Origin: a virus
Strand: one strand, 5' to 3'
DNA: 29,190 nucleotides
Virus record (IMG/VR): IMGVR_UViG_3300006059_000010
Location: 1 to 29,190 of that record
Part shown: piece by piece, positions 1 through 7,657 of the stretch
Position numbering within the stretch: position 1 is the stretch's first letter
Layout: every line of letters begins with the position of its first letter
Position numbers and translations under genes: made by a program
Notes under the pieces: model-generated
Seen by the model: only the letters and a program-made list of their open reading frames with translations
Databases searched by the model: none
What the model was told of the DNA's origin: nothing

Positions 1-228
1 ATCCTCAATGTACCCGGTGGGAAGATCAGGGAGACGATCAGGACGATGAAGCCTGTAGTTAGAGACTTCCAGTTCGATTGGCCTTTGAACTTGATCGCTC
101 CGGTGTTACAGTTCATCGGAAAAGAATCGGAAGACTTGCCTTTGGTAGTTGGATTGGCGGAAGATCAGATGTTCAGCTATGTTAATTGCGGTTCGATAAA
201 GATGGCGATTCCATCGAAGAGTGTGTGA
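1..228 (+). CDS. 3' end of an unidentified gene (possible sliding-clamp C-terminus)
   Basis: The frame is open from the first base, so this is probably the last 75 codons of a gene that starts upstream. The ATG at 46 could instead be a real start for a 60-aa protein, but the ribosome site before it is poor. The visible chain alternates hydrophobic and polar residues as beta strands do and ends in AIPSKSV. Its pattern (LIAPVLQFIG, then a short hydrophobic strand, then a final strand) is loosely like the last domain of a beta-type sliding clamp. The polymerase and clamp-loader genes downstream make that idea attractive, but it is only inference. The stop is followed directly by the ATG of the next gene. 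Confidence 0.5.
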   Translation: MLNVPGGKIRETIRTMKPVVRDFQFDWPLNLIAPVLQFIGKESEDLPLVVGLAEDQMFSYVNCGSIKMAIPSKSV

Positions 229-1053
229 ATGACTTGGGCAAACGTGATATCGGCACAATCCGTGTCGATGGGTAGAGATAAGCGGCTGAAGATTCTGACT
301 CCCATCGAAGTGCATGAGGGTATCTACGTCAAACGGGAAGACCGATTTGAAGTAGCAGGCATCCGGGGTGGAAAGGTTAGGGCTTGTTGGGCATTGTCGA
401 ATGGAGCGAAAGGATTGGTGACCGCGGGTAGTAGACAGTCCCCGCAGTGCAACATAGTTGCGCAGATAGCGAAGTTCAAAGGTATCCCCTGTCACATTCA
501 CACGGCGAAAGGTGAACTGGGAGATGAGTTGAAGCTGGCGGTCAAGGCTGGTGCGAAGATTCACCAGTGGGATATGGGTTACTCGAATGTCTTGGCCTGT
601 AGAGCGAAGGCTCAGGCTAGAGAACTGGGGTTCAAGGAAATCCCCTTTGGGATGGAGTGCTGGGAATCGGTGAGCCAGACCCGTAGACAGGTCAGGAACT
701 TCCCGGAGGGGGTAAAGAGGGTTGTGGTGGTCGTAGGGTCAGGAATGTCACTTTCCGGGGTGCTGTGGGGGCTTAAGGATCAGGTTGTGACCGTCCCGGT
801 CCTTGGAGTTCGGGTTGGTGGGGGTGTGGATCGGACGAAGTTCTCCCCGGTACTGGCGAGGAGACTGGACAAATATGCGCCACCGGACTGGAGGAAAACA
901 GAGTTTGTACATGCGGGTATCCCGTATGATAAATTCGCTCCGGTTCGGAATCTGGGGAAACTCCAGTTGGACCCAATCTATGAAGCAAAGTGCATACCGT
1001 TTCTGAAGAAGGGTGACCTGTTTTGGGATGTGGGGATAAGACAAGCCGTTTGA
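229..1053 (+). CDS. PLP-dependent enzyme, tryptophan synthase beta / ACC deaminase-like fold
   Basis: 274 aa. The chain shows the fold-type-II pyridoxal-phosphate layout. YVKREDR near residue 33 and GIRGGKVR at 44-51 place the probable PLP lysine at K49. SRQSPQCN at 68-75 corresponds to the substrate loop, and GSGMSLSG at 170-177 to the phosphate-binding loop. A late DPIYEAKC (248-255) and FWDVG match the C-terminal part of the ACC deaminase / D-cysteine desulfhydrase group. Length is somewhat short for that group (about 320-340 aa). Such enzymes carry out beta-elimination, beta-replacement or deamination on amino-acid-like substrates; the substrate here is unknown. The ATG directly follows the stop of the upstream frame; an internal ATG at 268 is possible. 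Three zinc-ribbon genes and a DNA methyltransferase follow. Confidence 0.8.
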   Translation: MTWANVISAQSVSMGRDKRLKILTPIEVHEGIYVKREDRFEVAGIRGGKVRACWALSNGAKGLVTAGSRQSPQCNIVAQIAKFKGIPCHIHTAKGELGDELKLAVKAGAKIHQWDMGYSNVLACRAKAQARELGFKEIPFGMECWESVSQTRRQVRNFPEGVKRVVVVVGSGMSLSGVLWGLKDQVVTVPVLGVRVGGGVDRTKFSPVLARRLDKYAPPDWRKTEFVHAGIPYDKFAPVRNLGKLQLDPIYEAKCIPFLKKGDLFWDVGIRQAV

Positions 1054-1250
1054 TGTGCGGGAGATGTTACGAGTGGACGGAAGAACTGTACCCGCACAAT
1101 TGTGGGGAAGACCCGAAGAAATTGCTGGGGCAACCGATTGGGATGTACCATTGTCCGGATTGTGGCGGCATGGTAGTGGCGGGAATGGAACACCCGTTGT
1201 TCTGCAAAAGATGTTCGGAACGAAAACATCCGGAGTTCGATCCTGTATGA
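1053..1250 (+). CDS. Small zinc-ribbon protein
   Basis: 65 aa. The start ATG overlaps the previous stop as TGATG, which fixes it better than the longer upstream alternative at 1023. Three Cys-X2-Cys pairs are visible: MCGRC at the N-terminus, HCPDCG in the middle and FCKRC near the end, so the protein probably binds one or two zinc ions. No catalytic motif is present. It is the first of three consecutive small cysteine-knuckle genes and is probably co-translated with the PLP enzyme. Function unknown; a nucleic-acid or protein adaptor role is inference. Confidence 0.75.
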   Translation: MCGRCYEWTEELYPHNCGEDPKKLLGQPIGMYHCPDCGGMVVAGMEHPLFCKRCSERKHPEFDPV

Positions 1251-1426
1251 ACACAGATGATGAAGGGCGTGAGATGCCGGATTCCATGATAACTGTGGCG
1301 AATACCAGTTGTCCGGATTGTGGTTCGACCGAGTTTGAGATGCGGAATTATTCGATGATGTGGCATGAGGGTGACATTCATTGTAAGAACTGCGGTAGAT
1401 TCATCCGAACGTTTGATGCTGGATAA
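1247..1426 (+). CDS. Small zinc-ribbon protein
   Basis: 59 aa, starting at the ATG that overlaps the previous stop (ATGA). The same frame is open further upstream, but the overlap start fits the style of this genome. SCPDCG at residues 21-26 and HCKNCG at 45-50 form a classic four-cysteine zinc ribbon, with about 20 residues between the knuckles. The N-terminal 20 residues are acidic and probably disordered. Function is not recognised. It resembles its two neighbours in size and fold class rather than in exact sequence. Confidence 0.7.
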   Translation: MNTDDEGREMPDSMITVANTSCPDCGSTEFEMRNYSMMWHEGDIHCKNCGRFIRTFDAG

Positions 1427-1438
1427 AGGAGTAGTGGT

Positions 1439-1621
1439 ATGGCGTATGAAAAGAAAGTCTTGGTGACACGGACGATCTACGTGGCGACGTGTCAGATTTG
1501 TCATGAACGTGTGGAGCACACTGAGAAGATTGCGAAGGAACGATTCTGCCAGAACTGTGGTATGTGGATTCCCTTCGTGGAACAGTCCTACACTGGCCCG
1601 GAATTGGGGAAAGCGTCCTAG
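1439..1621 (+). CDS. Small zinc-ribbon protein
   Basis: 60 aa, with a good ribosome site (AAAGGAG) about 7 bases before the ATG. ATCQICHE (residues 16-23) and FCQNCGMW (36-43) supply two Cys-X2-Cys knuckles of a zinc ribbon. A short basic N-terminus (MAYEKKVLV) precedes them. It ends 3 bases before the methyltransferase gene, so the two are probably expressed together. The specific role is unknown. Confidence 0.7.
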   Translation: MAYEKKVLVTRTIYVATCQICHERVEHTEKIAKERFCQNCGMWIPFVEQSYTGPELGKAS

Positions 1622-1624
1622 ACA

Positions 1625-2518
1625 ATGGCCTTTTGGCGCGGAGTACTGGAAGGCAAAGACACGAATTACTACAAGGGGCGATATCCGAAGGCGGTACTGC
1701 CGATTAAGACCGACCAACAGGCGGTACAGCAGTTTGGATGGAACCTGAAGTCCGTGTTTCGTCCTGACAGTGGCAACGCGTTGAGGAAGTTTGTGGATGA
1801 TCCGGGGGAAGTCCGGGATGATCTGGACGAAGGCAGGAAGGTAAGGAAGAAAGCGACCAAGAGATTCGGGGAAGTCAAGATCAGCGAGTTCAATCCCCAT
1901 CTCTGTACCATGATCGTGAAGTTCTGGAGTATACCCGGCCACCACATCGTTGATCCGTTCGCGGGTAGGGCGACGAGGGGTGTGATCACAAGGATGTTGG
2001 GGAGAACCTATGAAGGATATGAGATCGCACCAACGACGTTCGGAAGAACGAGTCGAAAGGTGGGTGCACTCGGCGGCAAAGTATATTGCGCTGACGGTTG
2101 TCGTTTACTATTTACTGAAGATAATTGCGCGGATTTAGTGTTCACTTCACCTCCATACTTCAAGCAGGAAGGTCATGAAGACGCACCGAGCCAACTGTCA
2201 ACACTGGATAACTACGAAGCGTTCATGAAGAAGATCGCACAGTGTGGCCGGCATATGTACCGTGTGATGAAACCCGGAGCCTTTCTCGTCTGGAACTGTG
2301 CAGACTTTCGGGAGAAGAAGAAGTTTCGCCTGTTCCACGAGGATTCGAGTCGAGTCTTTCAGGAAGCGGGTTTGATTCCCTACGATATCCTCATTGTTGA
2401 AAACCTCACACCCTTTGCCTTTGTGGGTACCAGTGCAGCGGCACTCCAACGAAGGTCCATCAAAACCCATGAGTACCTGCAAGTTTTCCGCAAGCCAGAA
2501 CCCAGTAAGACCGAATAG
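1625..2518 (+). CDS. DNA methyltransferase, N6-adenine or N4-cytosine type
   Basis: 297 aa. The SAM-binding motif I is VDPFAGRATRG (109-119) and the catalytic motif IV is TSPPYF (174-179). The Ser-Pro-Pro-Tyr form marks an exocyclic-amino methyltransferase acting on adenine N6 or cytosine N4. Motif I precedes motif IV, so the gene is not in the beta permutation. A hydrophobic strand with VMKPGAFLVWN (214-224) matches the usual strand after motif IV. The first 80 residues have no clear motif and could help with target recognition. No restriction endonuclease gene lies beside it, so it looks like an orphan phage methylase that could protect phage DNA or mark it for other enzymes. The target sequence cannot be read from the protein. 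Confidence 0.85.
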   Translation: MAFWRGVLEGKDTNYYKGRYPKAVLPIKTDQQAVQQFGWNLKSVFRPDSGNALRKFVDDPGEVRDDLDEGRKVRKKATKRFGEVKISEFNPHLCTMIVKFWSIPGHHIVDPFAGRATRGVITRMLGRTYEGYEIAPTTFGRTSRKVGALGGKVYCADGCRLLFTEDNCADLVFTSPPYFKQEGHEDAPSQLSTLDNYEAFMKKIAQCGRHMYRVMKPGAFLVWNCADFREKKKFRLFHEDSSRVFQEAGLIPYDILIVENLTPFAFVGTSAAALQRRSIKTHEYLQVFRKPEPSKTE

Positions 2519-2558
2519 TCTGTAACGTGGTACCAAACTAATTTAGAGGTATGGCCCA

Positions 2559-5399
2559 ATGGCGTTCAATGGCGTCTTGGAGTCTATCTTTCCGGCTGGG
2601 AGAAAGGTGCGCCCAGTGTCGAAGGATAAGGCGGTGGGTTGTCAGTTCTGCCCTCTGAATGAAGTCCCCGGCGTGAACAAGATATTCGGTGAGGTGACGG
2701 GGAAAGACATCTTCATCTGGGGCATGGCACCGGGGCCGGAAGAGAACGAGAGAGAGCTGGAATTCGTTGGTAAGTCCGGGAAGTATCTGTGGTCGGAGTT
2801 AGCGAGTGTGGGGGTGAGCCGGAAGCAGTGTGACATACAGAACGTGGTGAGATGCTTCCCGGCTACCTACAACGAGAACTACAAGCCTCCTCTGAGTATG
2901 CGTGATCCTACCAAGGAAGAAATCCGTTGTTGTTCGATCTACACCAAGAAAGCGATTGAGGAGTCGAAGGCTAAACTGCACCTGTTGTTTGGTGAGACGG
3001 CCCAGAAAGCAGTGTTGGGTGGTGAATACACCAAGGCCAAGAAAATCCTGTGGTCGGAGAAACTTGGTGCTCATGCGGTGTGTCTGTACCATCCTTCCTA
3101 CTTCGTCCGCATGGGTTACACGCCCTATGGTGGGCTCCCGGTTAGCCGACAACTGAAAGAGTTCCGGGACATCCTCACTTACGCGGTGACTACGTTGCTG
3201 AAGTCGAAGAAGCAGTACGCGTATCTGGAAGAGATGGAGTACATTTCAGTCCTGAAACGTGGTGTGGCTAGATCAGCGTACGATGAAATCTGTGAGCTGG
3301 CGAAAACCAGACGTGTAGCGATTGATATTGAAGATGGCGTGATCAAGGAAGGAAGAAATGCCTTCCTGTGTTGTGGTGTCTGTGCTTCACCCGGTCGGGT
3401 GTTCGTGTTCGCGTTGGATCACAGGATAGCGGGTTCGATGGATGATGAAGACTGGGAGACGAACTGGGAGATCGTGACGAAGATTTTGGAGAACCCCAAG
3501 ATCAGGAAAATCTTCCATCATGGCAGCTATGATGTGGATAAGATCAGACGGACGGCGGGGATTAGGGTTAAGGGCTACGACTACGATACGGAGTTTGGTG
3601 AGTACTTCTTCGATCCTGATGCCAAAGCCTTCGGGCTACAGGCGATTGCGAATAGACGGTATCCGGAGTTCGGCCCTTACAAGGAGATCGTAGTACCGGA
3701 AGCGTTCACGGAAACCTTCCTGAAGAAATTCCCCGAGAACTCCAAGGTACCGTTGGTCAAGAAATACGAGATGGCGCGGAAATCTGGCGCCCTGAACATG
3801 GCACAGGTACCGTGGAAGAAGCTGGTGTTGTACAACGGCGCGGATACAGACCTGACCAAACGAGTTGAGATCAGTACGAGGAAGAGATCGAATCAACCGT
3901 TGATGGCGATCTACCGGGATGTCTCAATCGTGTTGGCGAAGATGGAGAAGAGTGGCCCCCTGTTCGACTATGAACAGTGCAATCGGTTGTCGAAGCTGTA
4001 TCCGATTCGTGTGGAACGATGGATGAAGGAGTTGAGAGCGATAGCAGGGAAGAAAGACTTCAATCCCGGTAGCCCGGATCAGGTGAAGTGGTTACTGTAC
4101 GAGAAATTGGAACTGGAGCCACCGCCTAACGCGGAGATGAATACCAGAGCTGAAACGTTGGAGTTGATGTTGGACGATCATCCGGCGGTGAGGTTGGTCT
4201 TGGACTACAGGAAGGACGCGAAGATTGGATCGACCTATCTGGCTGGGTTCAAACGTAGTGCGGACATGCATGATGGAAGACTGGCCACGAAGTGGTGGTT
4301 GACGGGGACACGGACAGGACGGTTGAGTTCGGGGAAGGGGAAGGTCGAAGAGGAGACAACCAAGGGGTTAGTGAACCTCCAGAACATCATCAGTCAGGTG
4401 GACCTACAGAATATGGTGATGTCCTCAGACGAGTGGAAGGACATCTACGAACGGTGGTTACTGAAAGGCCCCTATACGGAGAAGAATTGGACCCGCTGGG
4501 AGGATGTGGATGTGATGGTGGGGTTCGATGAGGCCCAATTCGAAATACGTGTGGTAGCCCAACGGTCAGGGGATGAGGAGCTGATCGCGACGTTCGAACG
4601 GGACGAAGATATCCACGCGGAAGTGGGTTACCAGTTGACCGGGATATCGAAGGACATACTGAGAGAAGAATGTGCGGAACGTGTGGCCGTGAAAGGTATG
4701 CACTTCGGGATCATCTACGGTCTACAGGCGATCGCCCTTCATGCGAATATCTGTGCTGAGTACAAGAAGCGTGGTATCACGAAGCTACCGACACTGCAAT
4801 GGGTGAAGGACTTATTGAAGGCGTACTTCACCCGGTACAGGAAAGTCACTAACATGATTGCGGCGGATCGGGTACAGGCAGCTAAGGATGGATTCGTGGA
4901 GACTATGTTCGGGTTCCGGCGGCCTATCAATGTCACGGAACAAGAGACATTGGGCGATAAGTGGACAGGGGCTTACTGGGCGAATCAGGCGGCGAACACT
5001 CCGATACAAGGAACGGCTCACCAGTTACTACTTGCGGCATTGGCACAGTTGGAGAGACAGAAAGAAAAGTACAAACTGCTGCAGCGTCCCAAGATGGAAG
5101 TTCATGATGCGATCTACTTCTTCGTGAAACTTAGAGACATGTGGGAAGCGATTGAACTGGGAGTACCACTGCTGGAGAAAGAACCTGTCAGAGTGGCGCG
5201 GGAAGAGTTCGATATCGATTGGAAAGTACCATTGAAGGCGGAGCCTAAGGCGGGATTTCGTTTCGGTGTGCAGGTGAAGCAGTTGGGAATGAAGAAAGGG
5301 CCGAAAACTACGTGGGAGTTTTTGAACGCGTGGTGTGAGAAAACCCAGAAAGTCGAGAAGGAATTACGAAGCCAGTTCAAGAAATTGAGGGCATCTTGA
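2559..5399 (+). CDS. Family A DNA polymerase with N-terminal uracil-DNA-glycosylase-like domain and 3'-5' exonuclease
   Basis: 946 aa in three parts. Residues about 25-210 look like a family 4 uracil-DNA glycosylase: CQFC (28-31), C99 and C124/C125 can hold an iron-sulfur cluster, GMAPGPEE (55-62) replaces the usual GEAPGxxED, and HPS (178-180) is present. Residues about 250-440 are a DEDD exonuclease: DIED (256-259), HHGSYDVD (320-327), YDTEF (342-346), Y425 and D429. Residues 450-946 are the polymerase. Motif A is FDEAQFEIR (D657, E662). Motif B is R708, K712, F716, Y720 at E. coli Pol I spacing. Motif C is VHDA (D850), where most relatives have HDE. F716 matches E. coli F762. This is almost certainly the phage replicase; a 5' nuclease domain is absent. 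SPO1-like phage polymerases are reported to carry a similar N-terminal domain. The start follows a weak AGAGGT site. Confidence 0.92.
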   Translation: MAFNGVLESIFPAGRKVRPVSKDKAVGCQFCPLNEVPGVNKIFGEVTGKDIFIWGMAPGPEENERELEFVGKSGKYLWSELASVGVSRKQCDIQNVVRCFPATYNENYKPPLSMRDPTKEEIRCCSIYTKKAIEESKAKLHLLFGETAQKAVLGGEYTKAKKILWSEKLGAHAVCLYHPSYFVRMGYTPYGGLPVSRQLKEFRDILTYAVTTLLKSKKQYAYLEEMEYISVLKRGVARSAYDEICELAKTRRVAIDIEDGVIKEGRNAFLCCGVCASPGRVFVFALDHRIAGSMDDEDWETNWEIVTKILENPKIRKIFHHGSYDVDKIRRTAGIRVKGYDYDTEFGEYFFDPDAKAFGLQAIANRRYPEFGPYKEIVVPEAFTETFLKKFPENSKVPLVKKYEMARKSGALNMAQVPWKKLVLYNGADTDLTKRVEISTRKRSNQPLMAIYRDVSIVLAKMEKSGPLFDYEQCNRLSKLYPIRVERWMKELRAIAGKKDFNPGSPDQVKWLLYEKLELEPPPNAEMNTRAETLELMLDDHPAVRLVLDYRKDAKIGSTYLAGFKRSADMHDGRLATKWWLTGTRTGRLSSGKGKVEEETTKGLVNLQNIISQVDLQNMVMSSDEWKDIYERWLLKGPYTEKNWTRWEDVDVMVGFDEAQFEIRVVAQRSGDEELIATFERDEDIHAEVGYQLTGISKDILREECAERVAVKGMHFGIIYGLQAIALHANICAEYKKRGITKLPTLQWVKDLLKAYFTRYRKVTNMIAADRVQAAKDGFVETMFGFRRPINVTEQETLGDKWTGAYWANQAANTPIQGTAHQLLLAALAQLERQKEKYKLLQRPKMEVHDAIYFFVKLRDMWEAIELGVPLLEKEPVRVAREEFDIDWKVPLKAEPKAGFRFGVQVKQLGMKKGPKTTWEFLNAWCEKTQKVEKELRSQFKKLRAS

Positions 5400-5448
5400 C
5401 AGGGGCAGACGATGGGTGTATATGTTGTCCCCTTCCTTGGAGGCGGTT

Positions 5449-5682
5449 ATGTTTGTGGAACTAAGCGATGAGAAAGAGAAGATCGTAATTAACACAGAGC
5501 ACATTCTGTACATCCGGAAGGCGGAGGATGACACCAGAACAAAAATCCAAACTGATTGTGTCGTGGCGTTGTGGGTGGATGAAGACCTTGAGGAAGTCAA
5601 GAAGCGATTGGGGATGGCGATTTCCCCACGAGCGGGAACGATTATGGCGCCGGATGTGGATTTGCTGGGCAGGAGAGGATGA
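5449..5682 (+). CDS. Small acidic protein of unknown function
   Basis: 77 aa. The start was chosen at the ATG preceded by GGAGG with a 5-base gap; the frame is open further back to 5416 without such a site. The chain predicts a short beta-rich domain (MFVELSDE, then IVINTEHILYIRK) followed by strand-helix elements. This loosely resembles the small FlbD-type fold, but no family is recognised with confidence. It overlaps the next gene by 4 bases and follows the polymerase gene after a 49-base gap. Confidence 0.6.
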   Translation: MFVELSDEKEKIVINTEHILYIRKAEDDTRTKIQTDCVVALWVDEDLEEVKKRLGMAISPRAGTIMAPDVDLLGRRG

Positions 5683-5966
5683 TGAGGACAAAACTGTTGG
5701 CGGGATTGGCTTGGGTGGTGGCGACGGGATACCTGTTGAGTATCTGTTTTCGTGGAATGAATGCGTCGAGTGACTTGACCTACATCGCTGGCATATTGGC
5801 GTTGTCGATCTGGTTCGTGGTAGTTACCCCATTGATTGTGCGTAAACTCTTCAAGGAGAAGAAGCAAAATGTCAACGAAGTTGGCGTCAACGTTGGTGAT
5901 GGTCCTGCTGGCCCCGTGGATGATCGGTTGCACAACTCGGATCGGCCCGGGAATGGTAGGAATTGA
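5679..5966 (+). CDS. Small membrane protein with two predicted helices
   Basis: 95 aa. It starts at the ATG overlapping the previous stop (a second ATG lies 3 bases on), behind AGGAGAGG. Hydrophobic segments at about residues 5-24 and 34-55 should span the membrane, and a basic RKLFKEKK stretch follows. The last 32 residues are read from the same DNA as the start of the SPFH gene, an overlap of 98 bases that is long for this genome. Being directly upstream of an SPFH protein suggests a membrane partner for it, by inference only. Confidence 0.6.
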   Translation: MMRTKLLAGLAWVVATGYLLSICFRGMNASSDLTYIAGILALSIWFVVVTPLIVRKLFKEKKQNVNEVGVNVGDGPAGPVDDRLHNSDRPGNGRN

Positions 5967-6759
5967 AGTTGATCAGAGTGGGACTCAACGTGGTGTGCAG
6001 GATATCGTCCTGAAGACTGGCCGTGTCTGGTACAACCCCTATTCCACATCGATTATTGAGTATCCAACCTACATGCAGTCGGTGACATGGACAGCCTCCA
6101 CCAGTGAGGGTAACCCGGTCAACGAAGAAATCACATTCAACACACAGGATTCGATGAAGGTGAATGGCGACTTCAACCTGTCCTATACTCTGATGCCAGA
6201 CAAAGTGCCTGCGTTCTACATCAAGTTCAGAAGCGATGATCTGAAGATGTTCAACGATAACTTTCTGCACTCAGTGGCGAGGACGTGTATCAATGATACG
6301 GCGGGGCACTACACCATTGACAAGATCATGGGTGACAACGGGCCGTGGTTGAAGGAGAGCGAGAATTGCCTTGAAGGCAAACTCAATCAATACGGTGTCC
6401 ACATCGAACAGTTCGGGATCATTGGATCGCCCAGACCGCCTAACGAGGTGATCCAGTCAATCAATGCTAAGGTACAGGCAACCCAACTAGCCATCCAGAA
6501 ACAGAATGAAGTGGCACAGGCGGAAGCTGACGCGAAGAAAGCTGTGGCTGAGGCAGAAGGTCAGGCCAACGCTCAGATAGCAAGAGCGAAGGGTGAGGCG
6601 GAAGCCAATAGGATCAAGTCTTCGTCCATCGATGACAAACTGATTCGGTGGTACGCACTTACGAATCAGCACGATCAGATTTGGCGATGGAATGGGGAAG
6701 TACCGAAAGTCTCAACAGGTGGCAACAGTGGATTGTTGCTGAGTATCCCACAGCCGTAG
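5869..6759 (+). CDS. SPFH/prohibitin-domain lipoprotein
   Basis: 296 aa. The start chosen is the ATG behind AAGGAG. It gives a clean lipoprotein signal: a short basic start, a hydrophobic stretch and a lipobox WMIGC with C21 as the lipidated residue. The body follows the SPFH (stomatin/prohibitin/flotillin/HflK) pattern: GPGMVGIEV after the signal, beta-rich residues to about 110, then a long Ala-Glu-Lys-rich helix (about 190-250) with repeated AEA/AEG units typical of SPFH coiled coils. SPFH proteins form large membrane-bound rings that organise membranes and control proteases. Large phages often carry one. In B. subtilis an SPFH protein works with PspA, and a PspA homologue lies at 17982 here, so a role in envelope protection is a reasonable inference. 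Confidence 0.85.
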   Translation: MSTKLASTLVMVLLAPWMIGCTTRIGPGMVGIEVDQSGTQRGVQDIVLKTGRVWYNPYSTSIIEYPTYMQSVTWTASTSEGNPVNEEITFNTQDSMKVNGDFNLSYTLMPDKVPAFYIKFRSDDLKMFNDNFLHSVARTCINDTAGHYTIDKIMGDNGPWLKESENCLEGKLNQYGVHIEQFGIIGSPRPPNEVIQSINAKVQATQLAIQKQNEVAQAEADAKKAVAEAEGQANAQIARAKGEAEANRIKSSSIDDKLIRWYALTNQHDQIWRWNGEVPKVSTGGNSGLLLSIPQP

Positions 6760-6779
6760 GTCACCAACTGGAGAAAACG

Positions 6780-7124
6780 ATGAAGGTATCGATGGAAGTG
6801 CCCTTGAACTATGTCATTGGTGTTGAACTGAAAACCAACGTCCCCGGTCGGGCTACGATTGAACTGGGTATGTTGAACTGTAAGATTCCACTGCCTCCGG
6901 AATGTGTGGCGGGTAAGGCGACGTTGAACCTGACCGTTCACACAATGGAGGGAGATATTCAGTTCGAGGCGAAGAATGTACCCGGTGTACGACTACAACC
7001 ATTCAAGTTCGCGGAGTTTGCGGCAGAAGAGATTGTGATTGCGGCATTGGGTAAGGGGCAACAAGATACGTTGATCAAGGGTGTAAAGATGCTGGATATC
7101 GGTGATGAGGAGCCAAGTTCGTGA
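6780..7124 (+). CDS. Hypothetical beta-rich protein
   Basis: 114 aa. The ATG at 6780 has GGAG 6-7 bases upstream and lies just after the SPFH stop. The longer frame from 6648 would lie inside the SPFH gene and is not needed. The chain is rich in valine, threonine and isoleucine in alternating patterns, which suggests a beta sandwich, and ends in an acidic tail (IGDEEPSS). No family is recognised. It overlaps the next gene by 4 bases. Confidence 0.6.
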   Translation: MKVSMEVPLNYVIGVELKTNVPGRATIELGMLNCKIPLPPECVAGKATLNLTVHTMEGDIQFEAKNVPGVRLQPFKFAEFAAEEIVIAALGKGQQDTLIKGVKMLDIGDEEPSS

Positions 7125-7648
7125 ACGATCCCAGTGAAGTACTCCGGTGGTTAGAAGCCCCGGTGAGTTTGAAATCGCTGGTCTCAAAGCTGTCCTTCGA
7201 TCTGGATGGCTTTGAGATGGCGAACTTGGAACAGCCGAAACTCAGTCTGGAAGCAGGACGGTACCGGACGAAGGCGGTACTGGAGAAAGCACGGGCTGAG
7301 TTACGACTGGAAGTAGGTGAGGCGGAAATCGCTCAGAGACTGCGGGAGAAGTCTTCGGTCAAACTCACCGAGAAAGCACTGGCAGAACGGTTGGCACAGG
7401 AAGAGGAAGTCATCAAGTTGAAGAAACGAGCATACATGGCGAAAGTCATGGATGAATGGGCTAAGCAATTGTTGGAGGCCTATAACCAGCGGCTTCAAGT
7501 CTTGAACAACATTACCAAGATTCGGACAGGTGAGATTGCGTCGAATCTGAGAGCGGTTAAAGAAGAAGCCGCGGTGAAACAGATGAACTCTGTAAGACGG
7601 GAAGCTGAGAAAGTAAGGAAACGTGTGGAACAGGATGATGAAGATTAG
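7121..7648 (+). CDS. Coiled-coil protein, possible UvsY-type recombination mediator
   Basis: 175 aa, starting at a GTG that overlaps the previous stop (GTGA). Residues about 40-175 are almost entirely charged helix with heptad-like spacing, including KAVLEKARAELRLEVGEAE and a stretch in which an aromatic-rich helix (YMAKVMDEWAKQLLEAYNQR) is followed by LQVLNNI. The end is acidic (EQDDED). It sits directly before a gp32-type SSB and a UvsX/RecA gene. T4-like recombination needs a mediator that loads UvsX onto SSB-coated DNA, and UvsY is a small helical protein of this kind. The assignment rests on position and helical character, not on a recognised motif. Confidence 0.55.
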   Translation: MNDPSEVLRWLEAPVSLKSLVSKLSFDLDGFEMANLEQPKLSLEAGRYRTKAVLEKARAELRLEVGEAEIAQRLREKSSVKLTEKALAERLAQEEEVIKLKKRAYMAKVMDEWAKQLLEAYNQRLQVLNNITKIRTGEIASNLRAVKEEAAVKQMNSVRREAEKVRKRVEQDDED

Positions 7649-7657
7649 GGAGGAATG

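Noticed and set aside
1067-1945. 292-aa minus-strand ORF
   Set aside because: It lies opposite three zinc-ribbon genes and the methyltransferase, all with good overlaps and motifs. Its own sequence has no domain pattern.
4292-4531. 79-aa plus-strand ORF inside the polymerase gene
   Set aside because: Composition is that of an out-of-frame shadow and there is no ribosome site or motif; the polymerase frame covers it with conserved motifs.
5401-5433. AGGGG/CCCCT inverted repeat after the polymerase gene
   Set aside because: Only five pairs with a 23-base loop and no T-run; too weak to call a terminator.
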